A DNA stretch of 38,968 nt from NCBI GenBank assembly GCA_963205385.1, contig CAUJKE010000364.1, positions 1-38,968 of the forward strand, written 5' to 3'. A program made the position numbers and the translations under genes. The notes under the pieces were generated by a model. The model searched no databases, was not told the DNA's origin, and saw only the letters and a program-made list of their open reading frames with translations. Below, piece by piece: positions 1 to 6,496 of this stretch (its first letter is position 1; the number at the start of each line of letters is the position of its first letter). Origin of the DNA: Planctomycetota bacterium (GTDB lineage Bacteria > Planctomycetota > Planctomycetia > Pirellulales > Pirellulaceae).

Positions 1-1
1 G

Positions 2-1123
2 CGGCTCTGGGCGGCGAGCGGTTATCGCACGATTCATGTTGGCAAAGCGCATTTTGGCCCGCGCGACTCTGTCGGAGCCGAGCCGCTGAACTTGGGATTT
101 GAGGTGAACATCGGCGGTTGTTCGATCGGCGCTCCGGCAACGTATTACGGCGAGAAAAACTACGGCAATGGCCAAAAACAGCGTGCGAAGGCGGCGGTGC
201 CGAATCTGGAAAAGTACCACGGCACCCACACGTTCCTCACCGATGCGCTGACGTTGGAGGCCCTGAACCAGGTTTCGCAGGCTGTGAACCAAGACAAACC
301 GTTCTATCTCTATCTATCGCATTACGCCGTGCACTCACCGTTCAACTCCGATCCGCGCTTTGCCCCGAATTATGAACAGTCCGGTAAGCCCGCCAATGCT
401 CAGGCGTTTGCGACGCTGATTGAAGGGATGGATAAGTCGCTGGGGGACTTGCTCGACCATTTAGACGCGCTGGGCATTGCCGACAACACACTCGTGATCT
501 TTCTCGGTGACAACGGCAGCGACGCGCCGCTGGGACATGAGCACGAGATCGCTTGTGCCGCGCCGCTACGGGGCAAGAAGGGGGCGCATTATGAAGGTGG
601 GATGCGCGTGCCGTTCATCGCTGCGTGGGCCAAGGCGGACGAGCACAATCCGCATCAACAGCGCTTGCCGATTCCCGCCGGCGCGATTCAAAGCCAGATC
701 GCCAACGTGACCGATTTGTTCCCGACGATTCTAGCGGCGGCCGATGTGCAGTCGCCTCAAAATCACGTCGTCGATGGCCAGCGGCTGGATACGTTACTCT
801 CCGGCCAACCGGATGCTTCACGCGAACAATCGTTTCTCATGCACTATCCGCACGCGCCGCATCGCAGCGACTACTTCAGCACGCTGCGGCTCGGGGATTG
901 GAAGGTGATTTATCACTATCATCCTAAAGAAGCAACTGCTGACGCGCATTATCAGTTGTTCAATCTGAAGGACGATCCGTCCGAGTCCAAGGACCTGGCC
1001 AGGTCGAACCCCAAGCAACTCCGCACGATGATGGAAGCGCTCGTGACCCGTTTGCAGCGGCATGACGCGCAGTACCCGGTCGATCAAGACGGCCAGCCGG
1101 TCACGCCGCAGTTGCCAGAGTAA
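2..1123 (+). CDS. Sulfatase, C-terminal part (5' end outside window)
   Basis: This is the 3' portion of an arylsulfatase-type hydrolase of the alkaline-phosphatase superfamily, which removes sulfate esters, typically from sulfated glycans. The frame is open from base 2, so the gene starts upstream; the TTG at 92 is internal. Visible family features are HVGKAHFG (the GKWHLG-like motif) at the very start, FYLYLSHYAVHSPF, the metal-site segment FLGDNGSD, then GKKGAHYEGGMRVPF, and a C-terminal HYHPKE/LYNL-like region ending NLKDDPSESKDLA. The N-terminal formylglycine motif (C-x-P-S-R) would lie outside the window and cannot be checked. It converges with the next gene at a 22-bp gap. Family assignment is secure; the substrate is unknown. 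Confidence 0.93.
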   Translation, partial: RLWAASGYRTIHVGKAHFGPRDSVGAEPLNLGFEVNIGGCSIGAPATYYGEKNYGNGQKQRAKAAVPNLEKYHGTHTFLTDALTLEALNQVSQAVNQDKPFYLYLSHYAVHSPFNSDPRFAPNYEQSGKPANAQAFATLIEGMDKSLGDLLDHLDALGIADNTLVIFLGDNGSDAPLGHEHEIACAAPLRGKKGAHYEGGMRVPFIAAWAKADEHNPHQQRLPIPAGAIQSQIANVTDLFPTILAAADVQSPQNHVVDGQRLDTLLSGQPDASREQSFLMHYPHAPHRSDYFSTLRLGDWKVIYHYHPKEATADAHYQLFNLKDDPSESKDLARSNPKQLRTMMEALVTRLQRHDAQYPVDQDGQPVTPQLPE

Positions 1124-1145
1124 TCGGCACGCGCGCATGTGTCTG

Positions 1146-1700
1146 CTACTTGGGCCAACAGAGACCTTGGATCATTGTCGCGAAAGCGGCCAGGCCGTAC
1201 ATCATGAGCAATGCATACCCAGCCAGGCGGATGTGGCGATTGTCTGGCGGAAAGCGCATGATTAACCCCTGACCAATGAGGGCCAGCAGTCCCAAGACGC
1301 CGGCCGATTCCGCCAAGGGAAAGTAATGCAGGACCGCAAACCCGGCGGAGAAGAACGTCATGAGCCAGAACAGTTCCACCATGCTGAATTGCAGGCGTGA
1401 CCGCTGAGGATCGTCCGCGGTGACGGCGATCGAGTCCACGGTGAGCGCGCGGCGCTCAGCCGGGGACAAGCCGTCCGGCGGGCGGAGCGTGATGTTGGCG
1501 TCTTGATTGTCAGCGCCGTCAGCGGCCGCGAGCACGAAGTCGTCACGAAACGTGAGCCCGGCGGTCGCGCGCCGCGCGGCGTCCTCACGTTCGCTGAGGA
1601 CGCGATATTCCGCCTCTTCGCCGCCAGCGACCGACTCCGCGAGAATCGTAAACTCCGGAGGCGGCAGCGGGACAGGCGAGGGTCGATGTTTGGCGGTCAT
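1146..1700 (-). CDS. Hypothetical membrane protein with planctomycete-type 'LQFS' motif
   Basis: This 184-residue protein has no recognised enzymatic domain. The N-terminal ~100 residues are polar (Pro-rich start, then an acidic/Arg-rich helix). At about residue 103 the sequence SRLQFSMVELFWLMTFFSAG begins a run of three hydrophobic segments reaching the C terminus (LHYFPLAESAGVLGLLALIG, then LAGYALLMMYGLAAFATMI). A short 'R-x-x-F-S-x-x-x-L' signature directly before a membrane helix is, from general knowledge, very common in planctomycete membrane proteins of unknown function. The ATG at 1700 has only a weak ribosome binding site. The gene starts 33 bp after the DUF1080 gene ends, so the two are probably co-transcribed. 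Confidence 0.7.
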   Translation of the reverse strand: MTAKHRPSPVPLPPPEFTILAESVAGGEEAEYRVLSEREDAARRATAGLTFRDDFVLAAADGADNQDANITLRPPDGLSPAERRALTVDSIAVTADDPQRSRLQFSMVELFWLMTFFSAGFAVLHYFPLAESAGVLGLLALIGQGLIMRFPPDNRHIRLAGYALLMMYGLAAFATMIQGLCWPK

Positions 1701-1733
1701 GCAGCTTGTCGAAATAAGAGGTCGACGATCCTG

Positions 1734-2717
1734 CTATTTCTTCTCCACGACCCAAATGTTGCGATAGCGCACGGGGTTGCCGTGATCTTGCAAGTAGAGG
1801 GGACCGTCTTCCGGTCCGGCCTTGACCGGCGCGGCGGTGGTGTTGCGCTCGCCGGGGAGTTCGACATCGTCGTGAATGAGGACGCCGTTGTGTCGCACCG
1901 TGACGCGCGGGTTTTTCACTACCTTGCCGTTCGCATCGAACTGGCCGGCGGTGTAATCAATGTCGTAGGTTTGCCACGTCAGCGGCGGAAAGCACATGTT
2001 GACCTTGGGCTTCGCCACGGAGTACAAACCGCCGCATTCGTTTTGCTCGCCGCTGAGTCCGAACGAATCGAGCACTTGCACTTCATATCGCCCTTGCAGA
2101 TAGACGCCGCTATTGCCGCGCCCTTGGCCGCGCTCATTGGGAGCGTAAGGGGTCCGAAATTCGAGGTGTACTTGCTGGCTGCCGAAGTTCTGCTTGCTGG
2201 CGGTTCCTTGCACTAAGAGACCGTCCTCGACTTTTGCATTCTTGAAGCCGTCAGCGGATTTGCCATCGAAGAGGACGATGGCCCCCTGGGGCGGCTTGGC
2301 GCCGAGCGTCTCGCTTTTGCGTTCAACTTTGTTCAGTTGGCCGATTTCGTTGCCGTCGCCGCCGATCAGCTTGAGCACGCCGTCGCGCACGACGCCGCGG
2401 CCTTCATCTTTTCGAAACACCACTGCGCCGTCTTGAAGTTCGCCATCGGCTTCGACTTTTGGTTCGCCGCTATAGCCATCGCCAGGAAGCCCGCCGATGT
2501 AACCGACCGCGTGAAACTTCCCGTCGCCCAACGCGATCACCTGCACGCCGATTTTGACCGGGCCATCGTCGGTCGTGATCTCGCCGGTGTATTCGCCTTG
2601 AAACGCGAAATCGGCATCGGTCTTCGTGGGATCGGTATACACCGGACCCTTGGCGAACGCGGCGGTGGAAACGCACGCTAACAGTGCGATCACGGCGAAG
2701 GGCAAACGAATGAGCAT
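1734..2717 (-). CDS. Secreted DUF1080 protein (3-keto-disaccharide hydrolase-like)
   Basis: This 327-residue protein carries the DUF1080 (3-keto-disaccharide hydrolase) fold, a concanavalin-like beta-sandwich that is greatly expanded in Planctomycetota. The start at 2717 is chosen because GGAGAA lies just upstream and translation then begins with a clean signal peptide, MLIRLPFAVIALLACVSTAA-FA; an upstream in-frame extension would be non-coding in character. The N-terminal ~110 mature residues are a smaller beta-rich domain. The DUF1080 domain follows from IVLFDGKSADGFKN and includes GNSGVYLQGRYEVQVLDSFG, NECGGLYSVAKPKVNMCFPP, WQTYDIDYTA, VRHNGVLIHDD and the terminal GPLYLQDHGNPVRYRNIWV. The likely role is extracytoplasmic carbohydrate or glycoside processing; the exact substrate cannot be read from sequence. 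Confidence 0.9.
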   Translation of the reverse strand: MLIRLPFAVIALLACVSTAAFAKGPVYTDPTKTDADFAFQGEYTGEITTDDGPVKIGVQVIALGDGKFHAVGYIGGLPGDGYSGEPKVEADGELQDGAVVFRKDEGRGVVRDGVLKLIGGDGNEIGQLNKVERKSETLGAKPPQGAIVLFDGKSADGFKNAKVEDGLLVQGTASKQNFGSQQVHLEFRTPYAPNERGQGRGNSGVYLQGRYEVQVLDSFGLSGEQNECGGLYSVAKPKVNMCFPPLTWQTYDIDYTAGQFDANGKVVKNPRVTVRHNGVLIHDDVELPGERNTTAAPVKAGPEDGPLYLQDHGNPVRYRNIWVVEKK

Positions 2718-2892
2718 TCGAAGTTCTCCAGGCGAGAAAAGGAGCGATTGGGCGGGAAACGATGAAGTCTCATTGTCGATGCCGTGCGCGGGAATTTCAA
2801 GCCGCGGCCGGGTGTTTGGGAATAATGGTGTAACGGCGTGTCCCACGGGCCGCGCGTAAGCAAGCATGGTTCGGCGAGCACGCGCGGGATCA

Positions 2893-2922
2893 GCGGCGTT
2901 CGCGAGCGAACGTCCACGCCGC
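2893..2922 (-). terminator. Hairpin just downstream of the DUF480 gene
   Basis: An inverted repeat lies 5 nt past the stop codon of the minus-strand gene ending at 2927. The inner stem is CGTTCG/CGAACG with a 4-nt loop, and an outer GCGG/CCGC pairs across a bulge. There is no T-tract, so it is a candidate stem-loop terminator or mRNA-end stabiliser only. Confidence 0.35.
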
Positions 2923-2926
2923 TCGA

Positions 2927-3727
2927 CTACTCGCCGCTGTCGCCGCTCATAGGCGTGACGCCGAGTTGGCGTTGGAGATCGCGGAGTTCTTCGCGGACGC
3001 GAGAGACTTCCGCGCGCAGCGTGGCGACTTCCACCTCGAGTTCGGCGAACATATCCTTTGTCACGCCGCCGACGCCGATGGGCGGAGGCGATGCAGCGCG
3101 CGGCGTGCTGCTCGCGCTGCCCGAGGTGGGTACGGGTCGCGGCGCATCGTCGTCGTCAGCGGAGGAGGATGAGGCCGGCGCGACATAACCGGCAAACCGC
3201 TGCCGCAACTCGGTGAGTTCGCGGTCTTTGTACAAGTTGTGCGTGACGACTTGCCCGCGTCCCTCCGGCGTCAGCGCGATGACGAGTTGCTTCTGCATGA
3301 GGCTCTCAAGCACCGGCTTCAGCGCGTTAACATCCGCGATCGGCTCCATCCGCGCCGCTCTGCCGCGCAGTTCACCAATCGTCTGCTCACCGCGCAACAG
3401 CAGTTCGGCCATCACCGCCAGTTCGACCTTATCAACCCCGAGCCAGTCGTACATGAGATGCTTGTATTTGGCGACGCGACCGCTCCCCTGCACTTCCACG
3501 ACCGCCCCCATCTGCCGCAGTTCCTCGAGAAACTGTTCGACGTCGTCGGTCGAGAGATTCATCACCGGTTCGCGGTTGGATTTTTGATTCGAGCCGGTGG
3601 TGATGCCGTTGAGCGTCATCGGGTAGGCGTCTGGCGTGGTCTTCGCCTTTTCGACGAGCACGCCGACGATGCGTCGCTGTCGGCTATTCATCGGCTGCCA
3701 CTTTCGTGCGGAATCTCCACTAGACAT
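2927..3727 (-). CDS. YceH/DUF480 family protein
   Basis: This 266-residue protein contains the DUF480 (YceH) double winged-helix region. The family signature is clear: NSRQRRIVGVLVEKAKTTPD, YPMTLNGITTGSNQKSNREP, DDVEQFLEELRQMGAVVEV and ELAVMAELLLRGEQTIGELR. After about residue 180 comes a low-complexity Ser/Asp/Pro linker and a C-terminal heptad-like helix (ELEVEVATLRAEVSRVREEL) that probably forms a coiled coil. The start at 3727 follows AAGGAA at good spacing, and an upstream extension of 64 residues is rejected. Function in the family is poorly defined; the fold suggests nucleic-acid or protein binding. It is divergent from the DJ-1/PfpI gene and shares the 213-bp spacer with it. Confidence 0.9.
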   Translation of the reverse strand: MSSGDSARKWQPMNSRQRRIVGVLVEKAKTTPDAYPMTLNGITTGSNQKSNREPVMNLSTDDVEQFLEELRQMGAVVEVQGSGRVAKYKHLMYDWLGVDKVELAVMAELLLRGEQTIGELRGRAARMEPIADVNALKPVLESLMQKQLVIALTPEGRGQVVTHNLYKDRELTELRQRFAGYVAPASSSSADDDDAPRPVPTSGSASSTPRAASPPPIGVGGVTKDMFAELEVEVATLRAEVSRVREELRDLQRQLGVTPMSGDSGE

Positions 3728-3856
3728 ATTCGGTTCCTTGAAGAGAGTTCCCGAAAATCTAACGGGTTTGGGGTGCGGCTCGCAAGTAGGCCGCCCGCAG
3801 ATGCAGCAATATCGAATGTCGAAGATCGAACTCCGAAACGGAGGACGTCCAGGCGT

Positions 3857-3862
3857 TATAAT
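3857..3862 (+). promoter_or_regulatory. Candidate -10 element for the DJ-1/PfpI gene
   Basis: A perfect TATAAT lies 79 bp upstream of the ATG at 3941, inside the spacer between divergent genes. No good -35 hexamer is seen at 16-18 bp, so the call rests on the -10 match alone. The stretch just before it (about 3810-3840) is rich in TCGAA-like words (TATCGAATGTCGAAGATCGAA), resembling low-complexity spacer sequence. Confidence 0.3.
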
Positions 3863-3940
3863 CGCTCTTTGCTTCGCGTCTTTGAATTTCGACAATTGGA
3901 TTTCTCCCCGCACTTTCACTTACACGTAAGGATTCCTCCC

Positions 3941-4450
3941 ATGCCGCGCAAAATTCTCGTCTTCACCGGCGACATCTACGAAGACCTTGAACTGTGGTAT
4001 CCCAAGCTGCGACTGATCGAGGCTGGCTTCGATGTCGTCGTCGCTGGCGAAGAGGCCGGCCGCACCTATCACGGTAAGCATAGCTATCCGTGCCGTGCGG
4101 ACGCGGCGCTGGGCGAGGTGCACGCCGCGGACTTCGCGGGACTGGTGGTGCCTGGCGGTTTCATGCCGGATAAGTTGCGCCGTGATCCGCGCGTGCTGCA
4201 ACTCGTGCGCGACTTCGATGCCGCCGGAAAGCTCGTGGCGGCCATTTGTCATGGCGGTTGGATTCCGATCTCCGCCGGAGTCTATCGCGGCGTGCGCGTG
4301 ACCGGTTCACCGGGGATCAAGGACGATTTGGAAAATGCCGGCGCGATTTGGGAGGACGCCCCGGTCGTGGTCGACCGCCACTTCGTCTCCAGCCGCAAAC
4401 CGGCTGACTTGCCAGAGTTTTGTAAAGCGCTGCTGGGCGTGTTGGGCTAA
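3941..4450 (+). CDS. DJ-1/PfpI family protein (class I glutamine amidotransferase-like)
   Basis: This 169-residue protein matches the length and fold of the PfpI/YhbO/DJ-1 group, whose members are reported as proteases, glyoxalases or protein/nucleotide deglycases. The nucleophile elbow is AICHGGW with the catalytic Cys at residue 103. Other family features are the N-terminal KILVFTGDIYEDLELWYP, the VVVAGEEAG strand, LVVPGGFMPDKLRRD and VTGSPGIKDDLENAGA. The true start is ATG 3941, preceded by AAGGA; the reading frame stays open far upstream, but that part is antisense to the DUF480 gene. It is likely a cytoplasmic stress-defence protein, which agrees with the nearby hemerythrin-like and universal stress genes. 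Confidence 0.93.
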   Translation: MPRKILVFTGDIYEDLELWYPKLRLIEAGFDVVVAGEEAGRTYHGKHSYPCRADAALGEVHAADFAGLVVPGGFMPDKLRRDPRVLQLVRDFDAAGKLVAAICHGGWIPISAGVYRGVRVTGSPGIKDDLENAGAIWEDAPVVVDRHFVSSRKPADLPEFCKALLGVLG

Positions 4451-4546
4451 TCAAGCGCCACGCCGTTTGTACACCAGCTTCACGATCAGCACGCGCATTA
4501 AAGTCGCCAAACTGAATTGCGGACGCGAGGTAGGTTCCGCGACCAT
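4451..4546 (-). CDS. 31-residue ORF with planctomycete 'QFSLATLM' motif (possible remnant)
   Basis: A tiny ORF fills the gap between the convergent DJ-1/PfpI and hemerythrin-like genes. After a short polar start it reads RPQFSLATLMRVLIVKLVYK and ends four residues later; an in-frame stop lies just upstream of its ATG. The 'R-x-x-F-S-L-x-T-L' string before a hydrophobic run is the recurrent membrane-entry motif of planctomycete hypothetical proteins, and a related one occurs in the gene at 1146-1700. The hydrophobic segment is short and interrupted by Lys and Arg. No ribosome binding site is seen. It may be a real micro-protein, a gene remnant or chance. Confidence 0.25.
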   Translation of the reverse strand: MVAEPTSRPQFSLATLMRVLIVKLVYKRRGA

Positions 4547-4576
4547 GATGCTTCACCAACCAGCGCCGATCGCCCG

Positions 4577-5032
4577 CTAATCCAAGCACATATTAAAACC
4601 GCGTTCGATGATGCGGTTCTCGCGGGCTTCGTGCGCGAGCAGCCGGACGACGAAGGCGTCGAACTGTTCCTTCACCTCGGCAACCGACATTTGTTGAGGT
4701 CGCGCTCCGCGAACTTTCGCAATCAACTTGTCGAGTTGCGCGAGTAACAGCGGATGTTCCCGCTCCAGTTCGCGCGCCGCGGACGAGAGCGACGGAACCC
4801 GGCTCACTGCATACTCCATACAGCCGCCGTTATCTTCTTCGGCAAAATGATGCGCGAGCTCACTTCGCAAGCGCTTCCCGACTTCGACCATGCGCGCCAG
4901 CAGCGGTTCGTCGAGCCGCTGCTCGCCGACGTTGTTGAGTTCCACCTGAAGAGCGCGGAGCCGCTGATGGAGCTCGCGATGTTCGGCTTGCAGGTGATCC
5001 GCGTAGGCTTCGCATTCTTGAGGTACGTTCAT
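4577..5032 (-). CDS. Hemerythrin-like (HHE) domain protein
   Basis: This 151-residue all-helical protein has the spaced His/Glu residues of the hemerythrin HHE cation-binding domain: H18 and H22 (LQAEHRELHQRL), H61/H62 with E65/E66 (LAHHFAEEDN), H93 (LEREHPLLLAQL), and H134 with E138 (LLAHEARENRII). Such proteins bind a di-iron centre and act in O2, NO or iron-stress sensing or repair. The start at 5032 is preferred over an upstream ATG at 5077 because GGGA precedes it and the domain begins directly after it. It lies 128 bp downstream of the universal stress gene on the same strand, with palindromic sequence between, so it may or may not be co-transcribed. Confidence 0.85.
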   Translation of the reverse strand: MNVPQECEAYADHLQAEHRELHQRLRALQVELNNVGEQRLDEPLLARMVEVGKRLRSELAHHFAEEDNGGCMEYAVSRVPSLSSAARELEREHPLLLAQLDKLIAKVRGARPQQMSVAEVKEQFDAFVVRLLAHEARENRIIERGFNMCLD

Positions 5033-5140
5033 GGCTACATTCCCAATGACAGAGACGAGACAATACGAGACGCGCATTGGCTGAAGCTGGAGCTTTCAAC
5101 CAATCCGTTCGCGCGAAGCGCTAGGGCGCGCCGCGTGTGG

Positions 5141-5159
5141 CTTTCGCGCGAGCGCGAAG
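5141..5159 (-). terminator. Hairpin immediately after the universal stress gene
   Basis: CTTCGCGC pairs with GCGCG-AAG across a one-base bulge, starting one base after the stop codon of the gene at 5161. Two further small palindromes (TTCGCGCGAA at 5108-5117 and GGCGCGCC near 5125) lie in the same gap. No T-run follows. It could attenuate read-through into the hemerythrin-like gene. Confidence 0.3.
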
Positions 5160-5160
5160 G

Positions 5161-5601
5161 CTATTTGCTGGCCGGCTCTGAATGCGGTTGCTTGAACGTG
5201 AGCACCGGGCACGAAGCGCGCCGCACGACGGCCTCCGCCACGCTCCCCATCAACAACCGCGATAACCCACTGCGGCCATGCGTGCCAAGCACGATCAGAT
5301 CGATCTTCTCATCGTCGGCAAACTGCACGAGCGCGCCGGCTGGGTCGCCGGTTAACAGGCGATGTTCATAACGGACGTTGCCAGGAGGAACGACCGCCTC
5401 CAACAGTTTGGCGAGCTCGTCCGTGGTGGGATCGAGCATGCCGTAATACATTTCTCCGCCGCCGTAGAAAGCCGGCGGCTCCTGGACATGCGCGATATAC
5501 AACTTGGCGTTGTTTTCGCGAGCGAGCGCCGCGGCCGTGGCCAACGCGGCATCGCCGGTGTGGGAGAAGTCGGTCGAAAACAGAATCTTCTTGAACGTCA
5601 T
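5161..5601 (-). CDS. Universal stress protein (UspA family)
   Basis: This 146-residue single-domain protein has the usual length for a UspA monomer. The N terminus MTFKKILFSTDFS matches the family's first beta strand. The ATP-binding signature G-2x-G-9x-G-S/T is intact at G106, G109 and G119-S120 (LGTHGRSGLSRLLMGS), followed by the terminal strand CPVLTF. This predicts an ATP-binding type of cytoplasmic stress protein. The start at 5601 is preceded by CGGAGG and gives the canonical N terminus; a 17-residue upstream extension is rejected. A TATAAT sits about 90 bp upstream. Confidence 0.95.
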   Translation of the reverse strand: MTFKKILFSTDFSHTGDAALATAAALARENNAKLYIAHVQEPPAFYGGGEMYYGMLDPTTDELAKLLEAVVPPGNVRYEHRLLTGDPAGALVQFADDEKIDLIVLGTHGRSGLSRLLMGSVAEAVVRRASCPVLTFKQPHSEPASK

Positions 5602-5690
5602 GGCTGCGTCCTCCGGTTGAGGCAAAGCCATCGGCCGCCGTTCGCCTGGCACTAGCCCTGCGAAACAGATCGGCTCAGGTGACTAACCTC

Positions 5691-5696
5691 ATTATA
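5691..5696 (-). promoter_or_regulatory. Candidate -10 element for the universal stress gene
   Basis: Read on the minus strand this is a perfect TATAAT, 89 bp before the start codon at 5601. The hexamer 17 bp further upstream (CTATGA) is a poor -35, so it may depend on an activator or an extended element. The call rests on the -10 match and on position. Confidence 0.35.
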
Positions 5697-6055
5697 GATA
5701 TTGCGCCTGCGGATCATAGCTCAACTCGGACCTAACGAACCAGTAAGGTGGGAATGTTGCAAAGATTGCGCGCGATTGTAGGGGTTGTACTGATTGAAGC
5801 GCGCATCGGTTGTGAGCTGGGGCATTGATCGCGAGATTTTAACGCGAGGGGGAGGAAATTCCAAGCGTGACCCATGCTCAAGAACGGGCCTATTACCTGC
5901 CTGACGCCGAGGGAAGGACCGTGAACGGCCCTGAATGCCGGCGTTCTTGACCGCGTATCCTCTTGTGCCACCCCCACCAATGACGGCCAATATTAGCCGC
6001 TCTGCGCAATCGCTGCGGCCGCGATTCCCAGGGGCGTTCAGGATTCATCTCCGCG

Positions 6056-6075
6056 CCACGGTTTTACGCCCGTGG
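6056..6075 (-). terminator. Perfect 6-bp stem-loop in spacer
   Basis: CCACGG and CCGTGG flank an 8-nt loop (TTTTACGC on the plus strand). It lies 18 nt downstream of the stop of the 49-residue minus-strand ORF. It may be a terminator, or a copy of a dispersed palindrome. Confidence 0.3.
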
Positions 6076-6093
6076 TTGAGCACGCGCAAAGAC

Positions 6094-6243
6094 CTAACGG
6101 GGGGTGTCGGTGGCGCGGTGGTGGGCGGCCTGATCGGCACGGGTGCCGCTTCGCGGATCGTGGCCGAAGGAGATTTGGCTCACCACTGCCCAAACGCCGA
6201 GGAAAATGACCGCAATGACAGCGTGTAAGAGTTCAACCGGCAT
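6094..6243 (-). CDS. Possible 49-residue single-pass membrane peptide
   Basis: From ATG 6243 the frame encodes MPVELLHAVIAVIFLGVWAV followed by a polar, His/Arg-rich tail, which is a plausible single transmembrane helix with a charged C-terminal tail. A stem-loop follows the stop codon at 6056-6075. There is no recognisable Shine-Dalgarno sequence and no homolog is recognised, so a chance ORF is quite possible. Confidence 0.28.
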   Translation of the reverse strand: MPVELLHAVIAVIFLGVWAVVSQISFGHDPRSGTRADQAAHHRATDTPR

Positions 6244-6496
6244 GGAGGATCTCGCGCAGCAAGGTATGGCAAGCGGGCTTGATCCGTGCCGACAAAAAGG
6301 TCACTCCGTGACACCGAGTTTATCGGCCAGAAGTGCTAGGTTGCGATAATGAGATTCGCTTAGTCGTCAAAGTCGGCGTAAGCCGCCGCGTTTCGCGCGA
6401 CGGTTATGTACTAGCTGTTTGACAGGGCGCAGGTAAGATAGGAAAGTCGCTGGGTTGGTAACTTGATCTCAATTGCTCCCCACCAGGAAGAGTGGT

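Larger units (their letters stand above)
5697..6496. other. Gene-poor spacer of about 800 bp
   Basis: No convincing full-length gene is present between the universal stress gene and the Hsp70 gene. Contents that can be pointed to are a small membrane-peptide ORF on the minus strand (6094-6243), a hairpin after it (6056-6075), and a TTGACA hexamer at 6419-6424 that could serve Hsp70 but has no good -10 at the usual spacing. Other open frames here lack ribosome binding sites and family resemblance. Confidence 0.6.

Noticed and set aside
3239..3940. N-terminal extension of the DJ-1/PfpI gene (about 234 codons)
   Set aside because: It overlaps the DUF480 gene on the other strand and the spacer; the ATG at 3941 has a Shine-Dalgarno and gives the canonical family start.
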